Positions 22,730-34,529 of a stretch of DNA of 64,000 nucleotides are shown piece after piece; the stretch's first letter is position 1; each line of letters opens with the position of its first letter. The notes under the pieces were generated by a model. The model did not search any database. It was given only the letters and a program-made list of their open reading frames with translations, and was not told where the DNA came from. The stretch spans positions 5,056,555 through 5,120,554 of the forward strand of contig NC_079428.1 of assembly GCF_026213295.1 (NCBI RefSeq), in the 5' to 3' direction. A program made the translations under genes and the position numbers. Source of the stretch: Gadus chalcogrammus. Lineage: Eukaryota; Chordata; Actinopteri; Gadiformes; Gadidae.

Positions 22730-24800
22730 AACATGCACATCCTTACCTGACATTACAATTATACATGATATTGAGACAAAAAACTAAATGGACATATTTT
22801 AAGTATGTATACAAAATTCAGTTTCTTGTCTGGGATTATCAATTAAGTCAAATAACATCTTATCTATGCTGGATGGTAGACCTAGATGGCTATTGGTCTG
22901 ATCCTGATGTATTCCAGTGTTATGGATGTCTATTAACACACACAAACTTGATTCACTATTAGTGTTGAATAGATTTCCACCCATTTTCTATTGTCATAAA
23001 GGCCCACTTGATAAGGGTAAATGGACAATGCGTCCCCTATATATGCGCCAGTGTTTAGATTCTCTGCCCGAGCCCGACTCTGACCCGCGGGCCGATATTT
23101 CCCACCACTATCCTCGGGCCGGGTCGGGCCAGGCCTTTGATCGAGCGTTTTTATTCTTATTTTTATCCTTGCTTTATTGGCCTAATCTGAGGAGAATTCT
23201 ATACCATAAACAGAAATATTATAGGCCTTTATTACACGGGTCTTCTCAATGCCGTGGAACGCTCCGTTGACTTGCATGGGTAGTGGTCCGGTGACTTGTC
23301 AACCCCAGCGTCTTCCTTTGCTAAGCGACGTCTCCGTCTTTGCGGACAAATTATTTCTCTGCTGATCAACACTACGAATGCTGGTAACGAATAAATTGTA
23401 AAAAGACACCATGTGAAGTTATTTTTTCGTTTTGGCAAGAAGCCGGGTAATAAGCGGGATAATGTATAGAACGTTGCCGGTCATTATCGAAAATAAGTCC
23501 CTTCAGGGCGAAGCAAGACAACTTCGCTGCGCGTCGGTGTACTGTTCGCCCTGTCGGGGCTTATTTTCCTGATAATGACCGGCGTTCTATACATTATCCC
23601 TTACATATATATTTAGCAGAATAGGCCAAGTAACAAATGTGTACAAAGTCACATATGCATTAAAAAAAATGTCCGGGTTGAAATCGGGCTCGGGCTCATA
23701 ATTACATTTAAGGTTTCGGGTCGGGCCGGGCTCGGACAGAACGTGCAAGGGCTCGGGCCGGGTCGGGCTTGATTTTCTGGGCCCGATCTTATGCGCACAG
23801 GGGTCACCAACCTTTATGAACCTGACAGCTACTTCAAGGGTACTGAGTAATACGAAAGGCTATTTGTTTGATACAAACTTACTGAATAACAAAATTGCAC
23901 GGTTCCCTTCTTATTGATATTAATAAAATCTACTAAAATCGAATCTACATCAATGCAAATGCTATTGATTAACTCCAATGTCCGCAAAGGACCTAGGAGG
24001 GCGCCCGCCAAAAGGTCCCCCCCCCCCCCCCCCCCACAAATGGAACACGGCGACCACACCCACTGTTGCCACAGGCGCAGGCGCATTTCATATACAATAC
24101 ATTATAACGGTCGTAGCAGTTACACAACGACACAAGTACCTGCGTGCGACACATTTGGATAGTTTGATAATGCAGCGTTGGATTCGTGTGTGTAAAATAT
24201 ATCTATATTGCACAAGCCATATCAAGGAGCTTAACGTGTTCCCTGTGTCCTGAAGTCTGAAAGTGAACGGATGATCCCTCAAGACAATAAAGGGTTATCT
24301 TCAGCCATCTCTTGAAATGTAGGCCTACGTGTACATTTAGACCTTCATTTCTTCTGTTTTTAACTGTGCTGTGTTATATGTCGCGGTCATGGCAGCTTTT
24401 ACGGTGTTAAAACTGTATTAGCCGAGTTGTTAAGACCGAAGAGGGACAGGGAAGTGCGTCCGAACGAACAGATTCAACTTTAAAAGTGAAACACATTCAG
24501 CTGTAGGCCTAAATGTGTGAAATTAAGTTACATTTGAATCAACGCTCTGGTATCTCAAGTAGCCTATTTTCAAATTGAGAATAGGCCTACTAGATACCAA
24601 ATCGTTGATTCACAGGTGACTTCATTTCACAACAGATTAAGTTATTGATAATAGTTATATAGGCTATTGTATCGATACAATAGCCTATATAACACGCCGG
24701 ACGGACACACCGGGCACACACGTAGGCCTAAAGATGAAGAGGATGTCACAATGCAATACGTATTTACCGTTATATGTCCGTTGGAAATGTGCTTGCGATG
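22730..24800. repeat. Segmental duplication block R, copy 1, with nested elements
   Basis: Upstream of B7-like copy A. Shares sequence with 49050-51090 and, in part, with 29413-30180: TTAAAACATGCACATCCTTACC, the CGACCACACCCAC segment and the TCAACTTTAAAAG segment. A hAT-like terminus (CAGGGGTCACCAACC) starts at 23799 and recurs at 29568. A run of C occurs near 24018-24036. No gene. Confidence 0.7.
23050..23790. mobile_element. GC-rich inverted-terminal element with nested foldback
   Basis: Ends are inverted GC-rich sequences (GCCCGAGCCCGACTC on the left; CGGGTCGGGCTTGAT then GGGCCCGAT on the right). Inside lies a near-perfect palindrome at 23452-23606 with ends GGGATAATGTATAGAACG. Presence of two nested TIR elements is inferred from the symmetry; family not determined. 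Confidence 0.6.
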
Positions 24801-25196
24801 CGTTGTGTCATGAGTCCTAACTCCGTGGTTATGATTAACTCAGGAACTCATGCTGAAGAGTTAACTGTTTAATATTTCGGTTCAAAGTAGTGGTGGTTGA
24901 ATCTGAGTCAATCGGCTTCAAAGAACCGAATCCTTACATTCACCCATGAGTCACGAGTCCGTGGTCTAAATTAACCCGAATCTTTCGGTTCTGGCTGCTA
25001 CAGACGACATTATTAAAACAATGCACGAATGTCATCAAACTGTAGGTCTATAACAACATTAACACATCCGTTTTTCATCTGCATAGTAACTTAGATTAAG
25101 CATACGGACCCGGAGCTGCCAGCTGCGTGGTTGAATAAGAACTTCCTGTAGACAGAGCTGTACACAGATCCAGATCCATAGACTGAGCGAATTCAT

Positions 25197-25435
25197 GGGT
25201 CGGATTCGTATCCGGTTGAGTGAAAGACTAACTCAAAGGATTCAGATGAAATGGGTCTGACTCGTATCCCGCTGGGTGAAAGACTAACTCAAAGGACTCA
25301 GTTGAAATGGGTCGGACTCGTATCTGGTTGAGTGAAAGACTAACTCAAATTACTCATATTGAATGGGTCGGACTCATATCCTGTTGAGTGAAAGACCAAC
25401 TCAACGGACTCATACTAAATGGGTCGGGCTCGTAC
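25197..25435. repeat. 56-bp tandem repeat, just over four units
   Basis: Units start GGGTCGGACTCGTATC and contain TGAGTGAAAGACTAACTCAA; period exactly 56 bp at 25197, 25253, 25309, 25365 and 25421. Non-coding. Confidence 0.9.
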
Positions 25436-25767
25436 TGAATGTAAATCGTTAAACTCTTTTGTTACAAAGGCATTATTTTACGGACTGTCCACTTAGTTAT
25501 TTGCAAAGTGAATTTCCTTATAATATTCCTTTCCAATATCAAATAAGTTCCTTATCAGCTCGTTGACAGCTGAGTTAAACCAAAACCATTGACGTTATTT
25601 TGGATAGCCTCTTGAAATTTGTTTATTGTAAACATGACAATTAATTAAATTAAGTAAGAATAAAAAATAAGTATCTATTCACAATTTCCGAAATCACATA
25701 TTTAATTCTGATAAGCTGCCTAACCAGCCAAGCCTATCATGTTACAATTTGTTCAATGTATCTAGGC

Positions 25768-26254
<487 letters not shown>

Positions 26255-26330
26255 TAAGTCTAAGTCTAAGTGCTAGAATGTATTGTGTATTTATGTGTAG
26301 AATGTGTGGATGAGCCTGCTGTGTCTACTG

Positions 26331-27075
26331 TCAGTCATTACCCCGTTCCTCCCCTTCGTTCTCCTCCTGCTCCATGGACCCCGGCTCCAAGAGGCTGATG
26401 TCCTGATGAGAGAGAAGCACGCAATGTCATCTATCACCGCAACACTCTGGTATGCAAAATGGTGAATGGACTGCATTTATACAGTGCTTTAAAATATTGC
26501 CAGACATTCACCCATCTATGCACACATTCACACATCGGCAGCGGAGTCAGCCATTCGAGACAGCCAGCTCGTCGGGAGCAGTTGGGTGAGGTGCCTTAAT
26601 CAGCTAGGAGGAGCCTGGGGATCAAACTAGAAACCTTGCGGTTACCAGCAAACCCGCTCTACCTCCTGAGCTAATGCATTCCCATGCATTCCCCTCTATT
26701 AGTCGGAGTGAGCATGACTTTGTACCTGACTCCTCGCATCGCTGACACAGCTCGTAGCAGACTGTGTGGAGTCTCCGCGAGAGAGCAATCTCCCTGAGGA
26801 GATTCTCCCGGACTTCCTGGATGTGGCACGAAGGGGCGTGGCTTGGCGCCGCTCAGAAGCCAGAGGGGGCGTGTCCGGGGGGCGGGGGGAGTCAGGTGAT
26901 CGCTTGGTGGTTCGCTTCCGGCTTGGCGGTGGCAGGGGCGTGGGTGATGAGGTCACAGGGGTGGGACGGACTAGCGGACTGTCCTGGGGTCGTCTCAGCT
27001 TGACTGGCGCCTGTCGTTGCTTTGGGTGAAAGTAGGCGGGGCAATACGGTTTAAGTTTACGTAGCTGTACCAAAC
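26331..27075 (-). CDS. 3' end of an unrecognised spliced gene (two exons)
   Basis: Two exons fit in phase. The first, 27075-26726 (acceptor TTTGGTGCAG, donor GTACAAAG), encodes VQLRKLKPYCPAYF then a Pro/Ser/Arg-rich tract. The last, 26402-26331 (acceptor CTCTCTCATCAG), encodes DISLLEPGSMEQEENEGEE and ends GND-stop. No upstream exon is seen; the region before it is the second direct repeat. The intron holds a SINE. I do not recognise the protein. It could be a captured gene fragment, a pseudogene, or a live gene with distant 5' exons. Confidence 0.45.
26449..26692 (-). mobile_element. tRNA-derived SINE
   Basis: In minus orientation it begins with a tRNA-like head (TTAGCTCAGGAGGTAGAGCG, A-box-like; TAGTTTGATCCCC, B-box-like) and ends with AAAGCACTGTATAAATGCAG followed by a CCATTCACC tail, a combination I know from fish SINE/dispersed repeats. 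It sits in the intron of the gene fragment at 26331-27075. Confidence 0.7.
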
Positions 27076-27192
27076 CTGCACCAAATAAAGCAACTTGTCT
27101 GAATTATGATAGTATAACAATTGCACATCCAATGCTATATATGACATACAGAAGTGGGTGGATGCTTTTAAGAAGTGCACAATACAGTGGGA

Positions 27193-27664
<472 letters not shown>

Positions 27665-27844
27665 AGTCAAAAACAATTAGAAATCATTGCAATGTTTAAA
27701 CACCATTACATCAAGTGTTGCTTTACAACTCTATTCACTTTCCTCCTTTTTTTTATTTTTTTTATTTTTTAAGAGGGTGTTGCATTAAACCGGAAAATAA
27801 AAATGTCAACATGCTGCACATTCACAACAAAGGGGATAACGTCT

Positions 27845-28145
27845 CTACTTTGAAACATAGTCCTTGAACCGGACAGGTTCCTTAACCTCTCTCCCTGCCA
27901 AGGTTCTCCTTGGAGAAAACCGTGGGCTGATGGGTACTACCGTAGCTGGAGTGTCAGGGGCAACAGGAGACGTGGGAGTGGAACCCGTGTCACAGGAAGA
28001 GTCATGGTTTAGGTCACTAGTCCCTTGTGCTGTAAATGGCACTGATGACTGTGGCACCTCCTGGATATGTCTCCTGTTCCTGCGGGCGACCGTGCCCTGC
28101 TCAGTTCGCACGTAGTAGGACCTAGGCTTCCTGATAACACATTCT
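27845..28145 (-). mobile_element. C-terminal remnant of LTR-retrotransposon Pol
   Basis: Minus-strand frame KPRSYYVRTEQGTVARRNRR, then a Ser/Thr/Pro-rich tract, and the end REVKEPVRFKDYVSK-stop. This is the pattern of the tail of integrase in fish Ty3/Gypsy-like elements (RNRRH followed by a terminal basic/aromatic motif). A purine-rich run (AAAAAAAAGGAGGAAAG on the minus strand, about 27743-27759) follows, as a polypurine tract would. The 5' part of the element is missing beyond the inverted repeat at 28141-28187. Confidence 0.6.
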
Positions 28146-28189
28146 ATATCAATCGTATCTTTTGTTTTGACACGATTGATATAGAATGA

Positions 28190-28395
28190 TTTGTTTGAAT
28201 CTTACCATATACTGCTTTTAGTTTGGATCATTTATCAAGTGTAAAAACATGAGCTTGAAGATCCACTTGAGTTCACTGCGGTACCTACTCAGATGTGGGT
28301 TGTACTGCTTTCTACGTCAGTGGTTCTCAACCTTTCTGGGGCTGCTGAGGCCAACCATGACCCCAACAAGACATTCCAGGCACACCAACTTTAAG
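28190..28395 (+). pseudogene. Fragment of FcR-like 3' block
   Basis: AAAACATGAGCTTGAAGATC, TCCACTTGAGTTCACTG and the following GTGGTTCTCAACCTTTCTGG segment recur downstream of both FcR-like genes (40875-41195 and 58030-58362). Similarity breaks abruptly at 28395, where the LINE begins. No exon in this piece. Confidence 0.75.
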
Positions 28396-29412
28396 TATGG
28401 TGTGCCATACTTAAAGAAAATCAATACTGAACTGGTACATATCAATATCGACAATCAGGAGATCATAAGGGTAAGCTCCACAAGATTCCTGGGGGTCCAC
28501 ATTGATGAATTTGTCAACTTCAAATATCACATTGATCATCTGACAAAGAAATTATCAAAATATGTTGGTCTTTTCTACAAACTCAGACATTCTCTACCAT
28601 TATCTGCTTTACTCACTATGTACAATACCCTTTTTGAACCGCATCTGAATTACTGTAATGTCATATGGTCCAATACCTTTCCCAGTTACCTTTTAAAACT
28701 TGAGAGTCTACAAAAGAAAGTCATACGTGCTATGTCCTGGGCTGCAGTAAATACTCTAACTCGCCCGCTTTTCCACTGCCATGGTCTTCTAAGACTCACT
28801 GAATTCAATCTCTTCCATAATGCTTGCCTAATGTTTGAAGTCATAAATGGTCATAAATGGCCTAAACCCCAGACTGACCGGCCTGCTCCCTATCTGCTAC
28901 CCCCAGCACCAACACCGAACCAGGAACAAACACCTGATAACGGTTAAACAACGGCGTTTACATTGTACGGGTATGAGTGTTGCCTGCAAGGGGCCACAGA
29001 TCTGGAACAGACTTGATGAGGATCTAAAGAAGCTGTGCTCTCTGTCCGCTTTTAAAAAAAACCTAAAAGCATATTGACTGGCTACCTATTTATAATGTAC
29101 CCTAACAATATGATGGATGTACTGGGATTACTGTATGATTGATTGTATGTATTTGTATGTTTGTTTGTCGGCACTGTTAAGTAAAATGTACTGTATGATT
29201 GATTGTATGTATTTGTATGCTTGATTGTCTGCACTATTTATGTTTTCTTGCATGGTACCACATTGTGCATCGCTAAATTGATTGATATTGCTTTCATTAA
29301 CCTTGGGCCCCCGCCCAAAAGCTTTCAATAGCTTATTTTGGGGGACCCATTCATGCATGCACGCATGTATGTATGTATGTATGAATAAATAAATAAACTT
29401 GAAACTTGAAAC
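28396..29412 (+). mobile_element. 5'-truncated non-LTR retrotransposon, RT C-terminus
   Basis: Encodes the end of an ORF2 reverse transcriptase of the L2/Rex/Jockey-like group: RFLGVHIDEFVNFKYHIDHL, LFEPHLNYCNVIWSNT, KVIRAMSWA, and after a frameshift GPQIWNRLDEDLKK and FKKNLKAY-stop (29077). The frame breaks at a perfect 10-bp tandem duplication (TCATAAATGG, 28841-28860). The 3' end has (ATGT)n and AATAAATAAATAAA near 29380. It truncates the FcR-like 3' block at 28395. Confidence 0.85.
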
Positions 29413-30180
29413 CTTATGAATTCCACTTAGTGGTATGGACGTCTATTAACAGTAACACACACAAACTTGATTCACTACTAGTGTTTAATAGATTGCCACC
29501 CATTTTCTATTGTCATAAAGGCCCACTTGATATGGGTAAATGGACGATGCATCCCCTATGCGCACAGGGGTCACCAACCATTTTGAACATGACAGCTACT
29601 TCAAGGGTACTGAGTAATACGAAGGGCTGTTTGGTACAAACTTACTGAATATCAAAGTTGCAAAGTTCCATTCTTATTGATAATAATAATAAAAAAATAA
29701 TGATAATAATAACAATAATAAATCATTTTCACATTTATGAAAACTATAATCAAATCTTTATCAATGCAAATGCTATTCATTAAAATAAAAAACATCAACA
29801 CATTTGTTATTCCATTCTGACTTAAGGGCGTAGGTTTAGTCTGAGCTTTGGTTGGGACACTTTTTTTGTTTAGAACATGCCCTGCGGGTAGGGATGATCA
29901 GTACGATGACTCGAATTGCTCATGCGATTTCATCTATTTAATACCCAGGTCCAGGTTTCCCTCCCGGACACAAATACTATTGTGGGGAGCTGCAAGGGAA
30001 TGACAAGATAGGAGCCCAGTTTCAGCAGTTTTGAAATCTCGTGCCCCTCACACCGCACGATCCCAGAGAGTTGCCTGTATTTACGCACACACATAACACA
30101 CTCCACCTAACTCACCCCCATGAGCGTCTCAGTGACGGTGTCAATGTCCTCCAACTCCAACGTCCGCAAAGGAGGGCGCC
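29413..30180. repeat. Segmental duplication block R, partial copy
   Basis: Shares GTCTATTAACA, TTGATTCACTA, CCCATTTTCTATTGTCATAA and the hAT-like terminus GCACAGGGGTCACCAACC (29564) with 22925-23050 and 23795-23900. Ends near GTCCGCAAAGGAGGGCGCC (cf. 23979). Evidence that part of a cassette unit once lay here. Confidence 0.7.
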
Positions 30181-30857
30181 AAATAGTCATTTTAAGCCAA
30201 AATAGGGGTCAGGGTTGAACAAATTGCAACAGAAGCAAACTGATTTTGTATCCTAGATATGTCCTGAGTAAGGAAAAAAAAAACACCAAAGCATCCCAAT
30301 AGGGGAAAGTTTATAATAAGACCCAAATGTACCCTATTCATATGCCTATTCAATATTTTTCTCACGCGAATAGGAAAAAGAATTAACCTTCAGCTATGAC
30401 CATGAAAATTACTGAGTAGATACTTACATCAAGACAAGCAAAAATGATATTACAAGTTTTTTTTAATTGTTTGTTAACATGGGCAAACGGGGCATAATCA
30501 AATTACTTATGTGCTAATTTGTATAAATACCAGAACGGGGCCCCGGCCCGTGGCGCGGCTGGCTGGGGCACCCGCAATGTACACCGTAGCATTTAAAGTT
30601 TATGATTGGTGACTATTTTCACTACACAGTTGTGTTAGCTAGCTAAGCTATCGGCAGCAAACTTGACTTGATTTACTTACATGGCAGTGCAATGCCTACG
30701 ATTACCCATGTATCTATATCTGACTGAATGATAGTATTTGCCTGTAATAAGTGTGATAAATAGAATAAGGCCTCATCGTAAGGGGCCAAGTTATCTCCCC
30801 TTTCTCTGCCTTGCCTGCCCAGAGAATTTGGCCCGCCAATAATGAGCTGCGAGCGCC

Positions 30858-30956
<99 letters not shown>

Positions 30957-31640
30957 CATACACACACTGTAACGAAAGTGTACACTTCTTCGTTACTTGG
31001 ATAACCGTTCTGCTGTTGGTGTTATGGCGCATAACTTTGGTATCTCTACAACGAGACTCGTAGTGGAAGGTTATCTCAGCCATGGTTGAGAAGGAATTGG
31101 GGGATAGGAAATTTGGCTTTGACTACCTTTTTGTTGAAGGGATTGTTGCTTGCGATTGTTTCCCACCAGAGCCCAAATGCCCGCTGCCCGCTCCCAAGGC
31201 CAAGGGGCACCACCGCCACGGGGCGGTGGTGCCTCGGCGCTGCTCGCTGCCCGGAGCCCCGCTGCCGAGGCACCACCGCCCCGGCAGCGGGCAGGGGGCT
31301 GCGGTGGCAGACAATCGCAGTCCGCAATCACGGGCACCAATCCCTTTCTCCTCCATGTCGCGGTTCATTCTACTTCAGATTGATGTGGAAGTGGAAGAAC
31401 CAGAGACGTCGGAGAACTCGTTTGAGGTTCATAATATCGTCTGGAGGCGCACACAGCTTTTGGCTGTGATAATATGCAGTATATCATACGCTATAGATAT
31501 CTATGCATAATATGATATTATTTAGATATAGAGCTCTAGGACTCCCGCCGGATCACCCGAAATGTTCTAGGATATTTACGGAACACAGGCAAAAGTATTG
31601 TGCGCCTTGCCATTGCGATACATCCACTGTAAACAGTAAG
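30181..31640. other. Intergenic with (GT)n and GC-rich hairpin, no gene
   Basis: (GT)n at 30860-30957. A GC-rich stretch (31190-31310) holds a perfect 12-bp stem, GGCACCACCGCC (31206-31217) with GGCGGTGGTGCC (31222-31233), and a further copy of the arm near 31268. Open frames in all directions across this stretch are GC-driven; none shows a recognisable domain. Pieces near 31350-31470 resemble 33600-33640 and 36200-36250 and look transposon-derived. Confidence 0.5.
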
Positions 31641-31842
31641 CTGCTAAGGGCCACACCCCCACCCTCCTCCTTGACCCGCCTCTAAAAAACGTTGTGCTTG
31701 TGGAAAGCTCATGGTGGGACTGGCTCGAAGTGGGTGTAATTCTGCACTAAGGCTGAATTTCTTGAACGTCTTCAAATAATGTATTAGGGCCCACTAACAC
31801 CCATACATATAAGCATCCATAAAGAACTTTAAACAGAAGGAA
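31640..31842. mobile_element. Fragment of a fish MITE
   Basis: GGGCCACACCCCCACCC, GCCTCTAAAAA, GGAAAGCTCATGGTGGGACT and TCTGCACTAAGGCTGAATTT follow the order of a MITE common in teleosts. Its other end type (GGGGGCATATTATTCCACCA, CAGGTGTGAGTGTGATTAGC) appears separately at 33139-33178. Confidence 0.5.
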
Positions 31843-32330
31843 GTTCAGGAAACAAATACACACAAAGCCTTACTTTAGAACATGTTGTAATCATTGTTAA
31901 CAGCACAATGTATCAGGTTGTGAAATGTTAATGTAGGTGATTCTGTGGAGTGCTTGACATTTTCAAAACTAGCAGGCCAAAGTGTTCTATGCTCAAACTA
32001 TCTCAGCCCATCAGAACACCACTTCCATGTCTCTGCAGTCGCTTGAGGTAAGATAAAAAAAACTGTCAAATTAAGTCTAAAGAGAGGCAATATATATATT
32101 CAAAAGGGAGGGAATTTTACTTTTATCACAAATAATGTTTTTTGTGTTTGTTGAATGAGAATGTTCTGCATGTTCTAAAATCTGTCTTTTAATGGTTTGT
32201 TTATTTGTAGCTTAACCACAGATCGTGGGAGTCTGTTGCTGACGCATAATGTGAACAAATGTGGCTTCCTGATAATGATTTTAAAAGATGATAAGGTCTA
32301 AGCATCCACATACTTGACTAAATTCTACAT
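31843..32330 (+). pseudogene. Decayed 3' end of an FcR-like gene
   Basis: Starts with TCAGGAAACAAATACACACA as in the intron after the ITIM exon of the FcR-like genes (40207, 57329) and continues colinearly past a decayed terminal exon (CCCATCAGAACACCAC near 32007, ending GAGGTAAG) to TGATAAGGTCTAAGCATCCACAT. The reading frame and its YSLLG end are lost. A relic of a third unit. Confidence 0.75.
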
Positions 32331-32560
32331 TACAATACAATACAACTTTATTAATCCCACTAGAGGCAATTAGTTATCTTATTACACATAAGATAAGATA
32401 ATCCTTTATTAGTCTGACAGTGGGGAAATGTGCAGGGTTAGAGCAGCAAAGAGGATAGTGCAAAAACAGTAGTGCAAATTACAATAATAAAAAATAAAAA
32501 AATACAAATACAAATACAAAATATAACCGCAAGCATTGATTAACGGGGTCCGGGCAAATG
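32331..32560 (-). mobile_element. 3' end of a fish LINE-type element
   Basis: AGATAAGATAATCCTTTATTAGTC followed by GTGGGGAAATGTGCAGGGTT, with a second ACTTTATTAATCCCAC motif just before it. These are the reverse-complement 3' tails of common fish non-LTR elements. Only tails are present. A TA microsatellite follows at 32767-32809. Confidence 0.55.
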
Positions 32561-32759
32561 AAAAGTCAAGAACACACTAATGGAAGATATATAAATATGA
32601 CATATATTTATGAAGGATAAATGTTGATGTTCCCCGAGGCGATGTAGGCAGTTTCAGTGTGTGATCAGCAACATTTCAATACTATGCAAGGGTGTGTGTG
32701 TGTGAGGGGTATTTCCTTAACTGATGCACATGCATTTAATCTCTCTCTTTTTAAATATG

Positions 32760-32810
<51 letters not shown>

Positions 32811-33710
32811 TGTTCAAATAAAATATTTGATTATAGTCTGATGGGATAAAAGAGTGTCAGAATAGGGTGCATAAGAGCTCTAGCAGCTAACTAGGTCAAG
32901 TATCGCACCACCCAGCCCAACGTACACAGACCTCTCACCACAAGCTCAACATACCTGCAGTCTCCCTACCACACACAGCAACCGCTGTCTGCACTGTGGT
33001 CTGTAGTTCCACGAAATAGACGCTACATTCTCCCCCGCCTATGGTAGTGTCACTGAAAGCAGAACAACCAATAGCCAAGAACATTTCTGTGTTACACAAC
33101 CATCTCTCTATTCAGTCACCTGATACAGAATTACTTAAAGGGGGCATATTATTCCACCAGGTGTGAGTGTGATTAGCCTGTGCGTTTACACCAAACGTGA
33201 CATTTGTCGCCCGTTCGCGTTGTCGCCGAAGTTTTGTCGTGCCACAAATCATAATCTGTCGCTGTGCAAGTTTGAATTTGACTTGCCACAACTTTTGGCC
33301 GCCAACGGTGCACTATGCCAATTCATTCTCAACCATGGCCGAGATAACCACCATTGCATGTCTTGACCTTTTGTTGAAGAGGGAGAGACTTCGGAGAACC
33401 CGATGCAGTCTATTCATAATATTGTAATGACCACGGAAGTGAATGAAGTATTGAATAGACAGAGATTTATTAGATAGGCCTCCCTAATAAACCCTTGGAA
33501 CACACAAGACCGGAAACCATAGCAACGGCGGTAAACAGACCCAGAGAAGCCCAATCCCTCTGAGCTCCCCGCGCTACGGCCATCCGGAGGCTCACAGAGC
33601 TTTTGGCCGTGATATTATTCACCTTATTCCACCCCGCACCTTTTTAAATGTTATTGTCTTCCTCTTTGTGTTGAAACTTCCGGTCGGCTAGCTATGGATA
33701 GATAGCTACA

Positions 33711-34090
33711 TTGAAATACCCGGCAAATTATGATGGAGAGGCTTACGTGTGTAGAGAAAAAAAACATGTCAAAAGTTCGGATGGAGGGATTGTACTTCGC
33801 CACCCGAGGTTAATGAACTCCACCGAGTGGGTGGATGACATGCGGCGGTGGCCTCAGGTGTCATATGGGGATATTTTTAATCATTACCCGCAGCTCCTAC
33901 ATCCAAACAAGTACAAATTGGCTTGTTCTGCACAAAGCTAAAGGCATGCAAGTTACTGATTTGGTCTCATTCAAAACAGGTAATGCTTCACATCCCATAT
34001 GATGAGGCTTTCTGTGCAAAGACTGTGGCTAGACTAATAGCATTCTATCTCAGAGACATGCTTCCTTTTGTTTCAGACGAGTATAATGAA
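33711..34090 (+). pseudogene. YqaJ-type nuclease-like remnant of a transposon
   Basis: The first part reads NSTEWVDDMRRWPQVSYGDI, a conserved N-terminal motif of fish transposon-associated YqaJ proteins. After a frame change, the second part reads LLIWSHSKQVMLHIPYDEAF and TVARLIAFYLRDMLPFV, as at their C-terminus. The catalytic middle is deleted, so no function is expected. Confidence 0.55.
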
Positions 34091-34529
34091 GGTCGCCTTG
34101 CCTGTTGCTCTGTGAGCGTTATGCATATAACATGCCATTGCATGTAAAAGGGCTACATGCAGTTATACAAATTACTTTATGCTACTTAACTACTTTTACA
34201 TATTTTAACTACTATTTGTACATATTATCTAATGTAATTAGTTTTTAGTATTATGTCAAAGCATTAACTCAATCATTAAAGGGTTTAGCAAATGCCTCAA
34301 ATGTGTAAAGTTTATTTTATTGACCCTCTCTGACAAAGAAATCATGGTCGTGTATAAAAATACAGATATCAGTTAAAGTTTGTTATAGATTTGTCAAAAT
34401 GAACAATATAAACAACCAGAGAAACAACATTTTAACCATGTAACCATTACAACTGATTTAACTTATAACTGTTTGAACACCTTATTCCTCATCTTCTTGT
34501 ATAATGTCCCCACGGAGATTACATAGACC

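Noticed and set aside
31071..31510. Overlapping frames of 80-140 codons on both strands in a GC-rich stretch
   Set aside because: The lack of stops follows from GC content and hairpin repeats; no domain, and the flanks resemble transposon debris.
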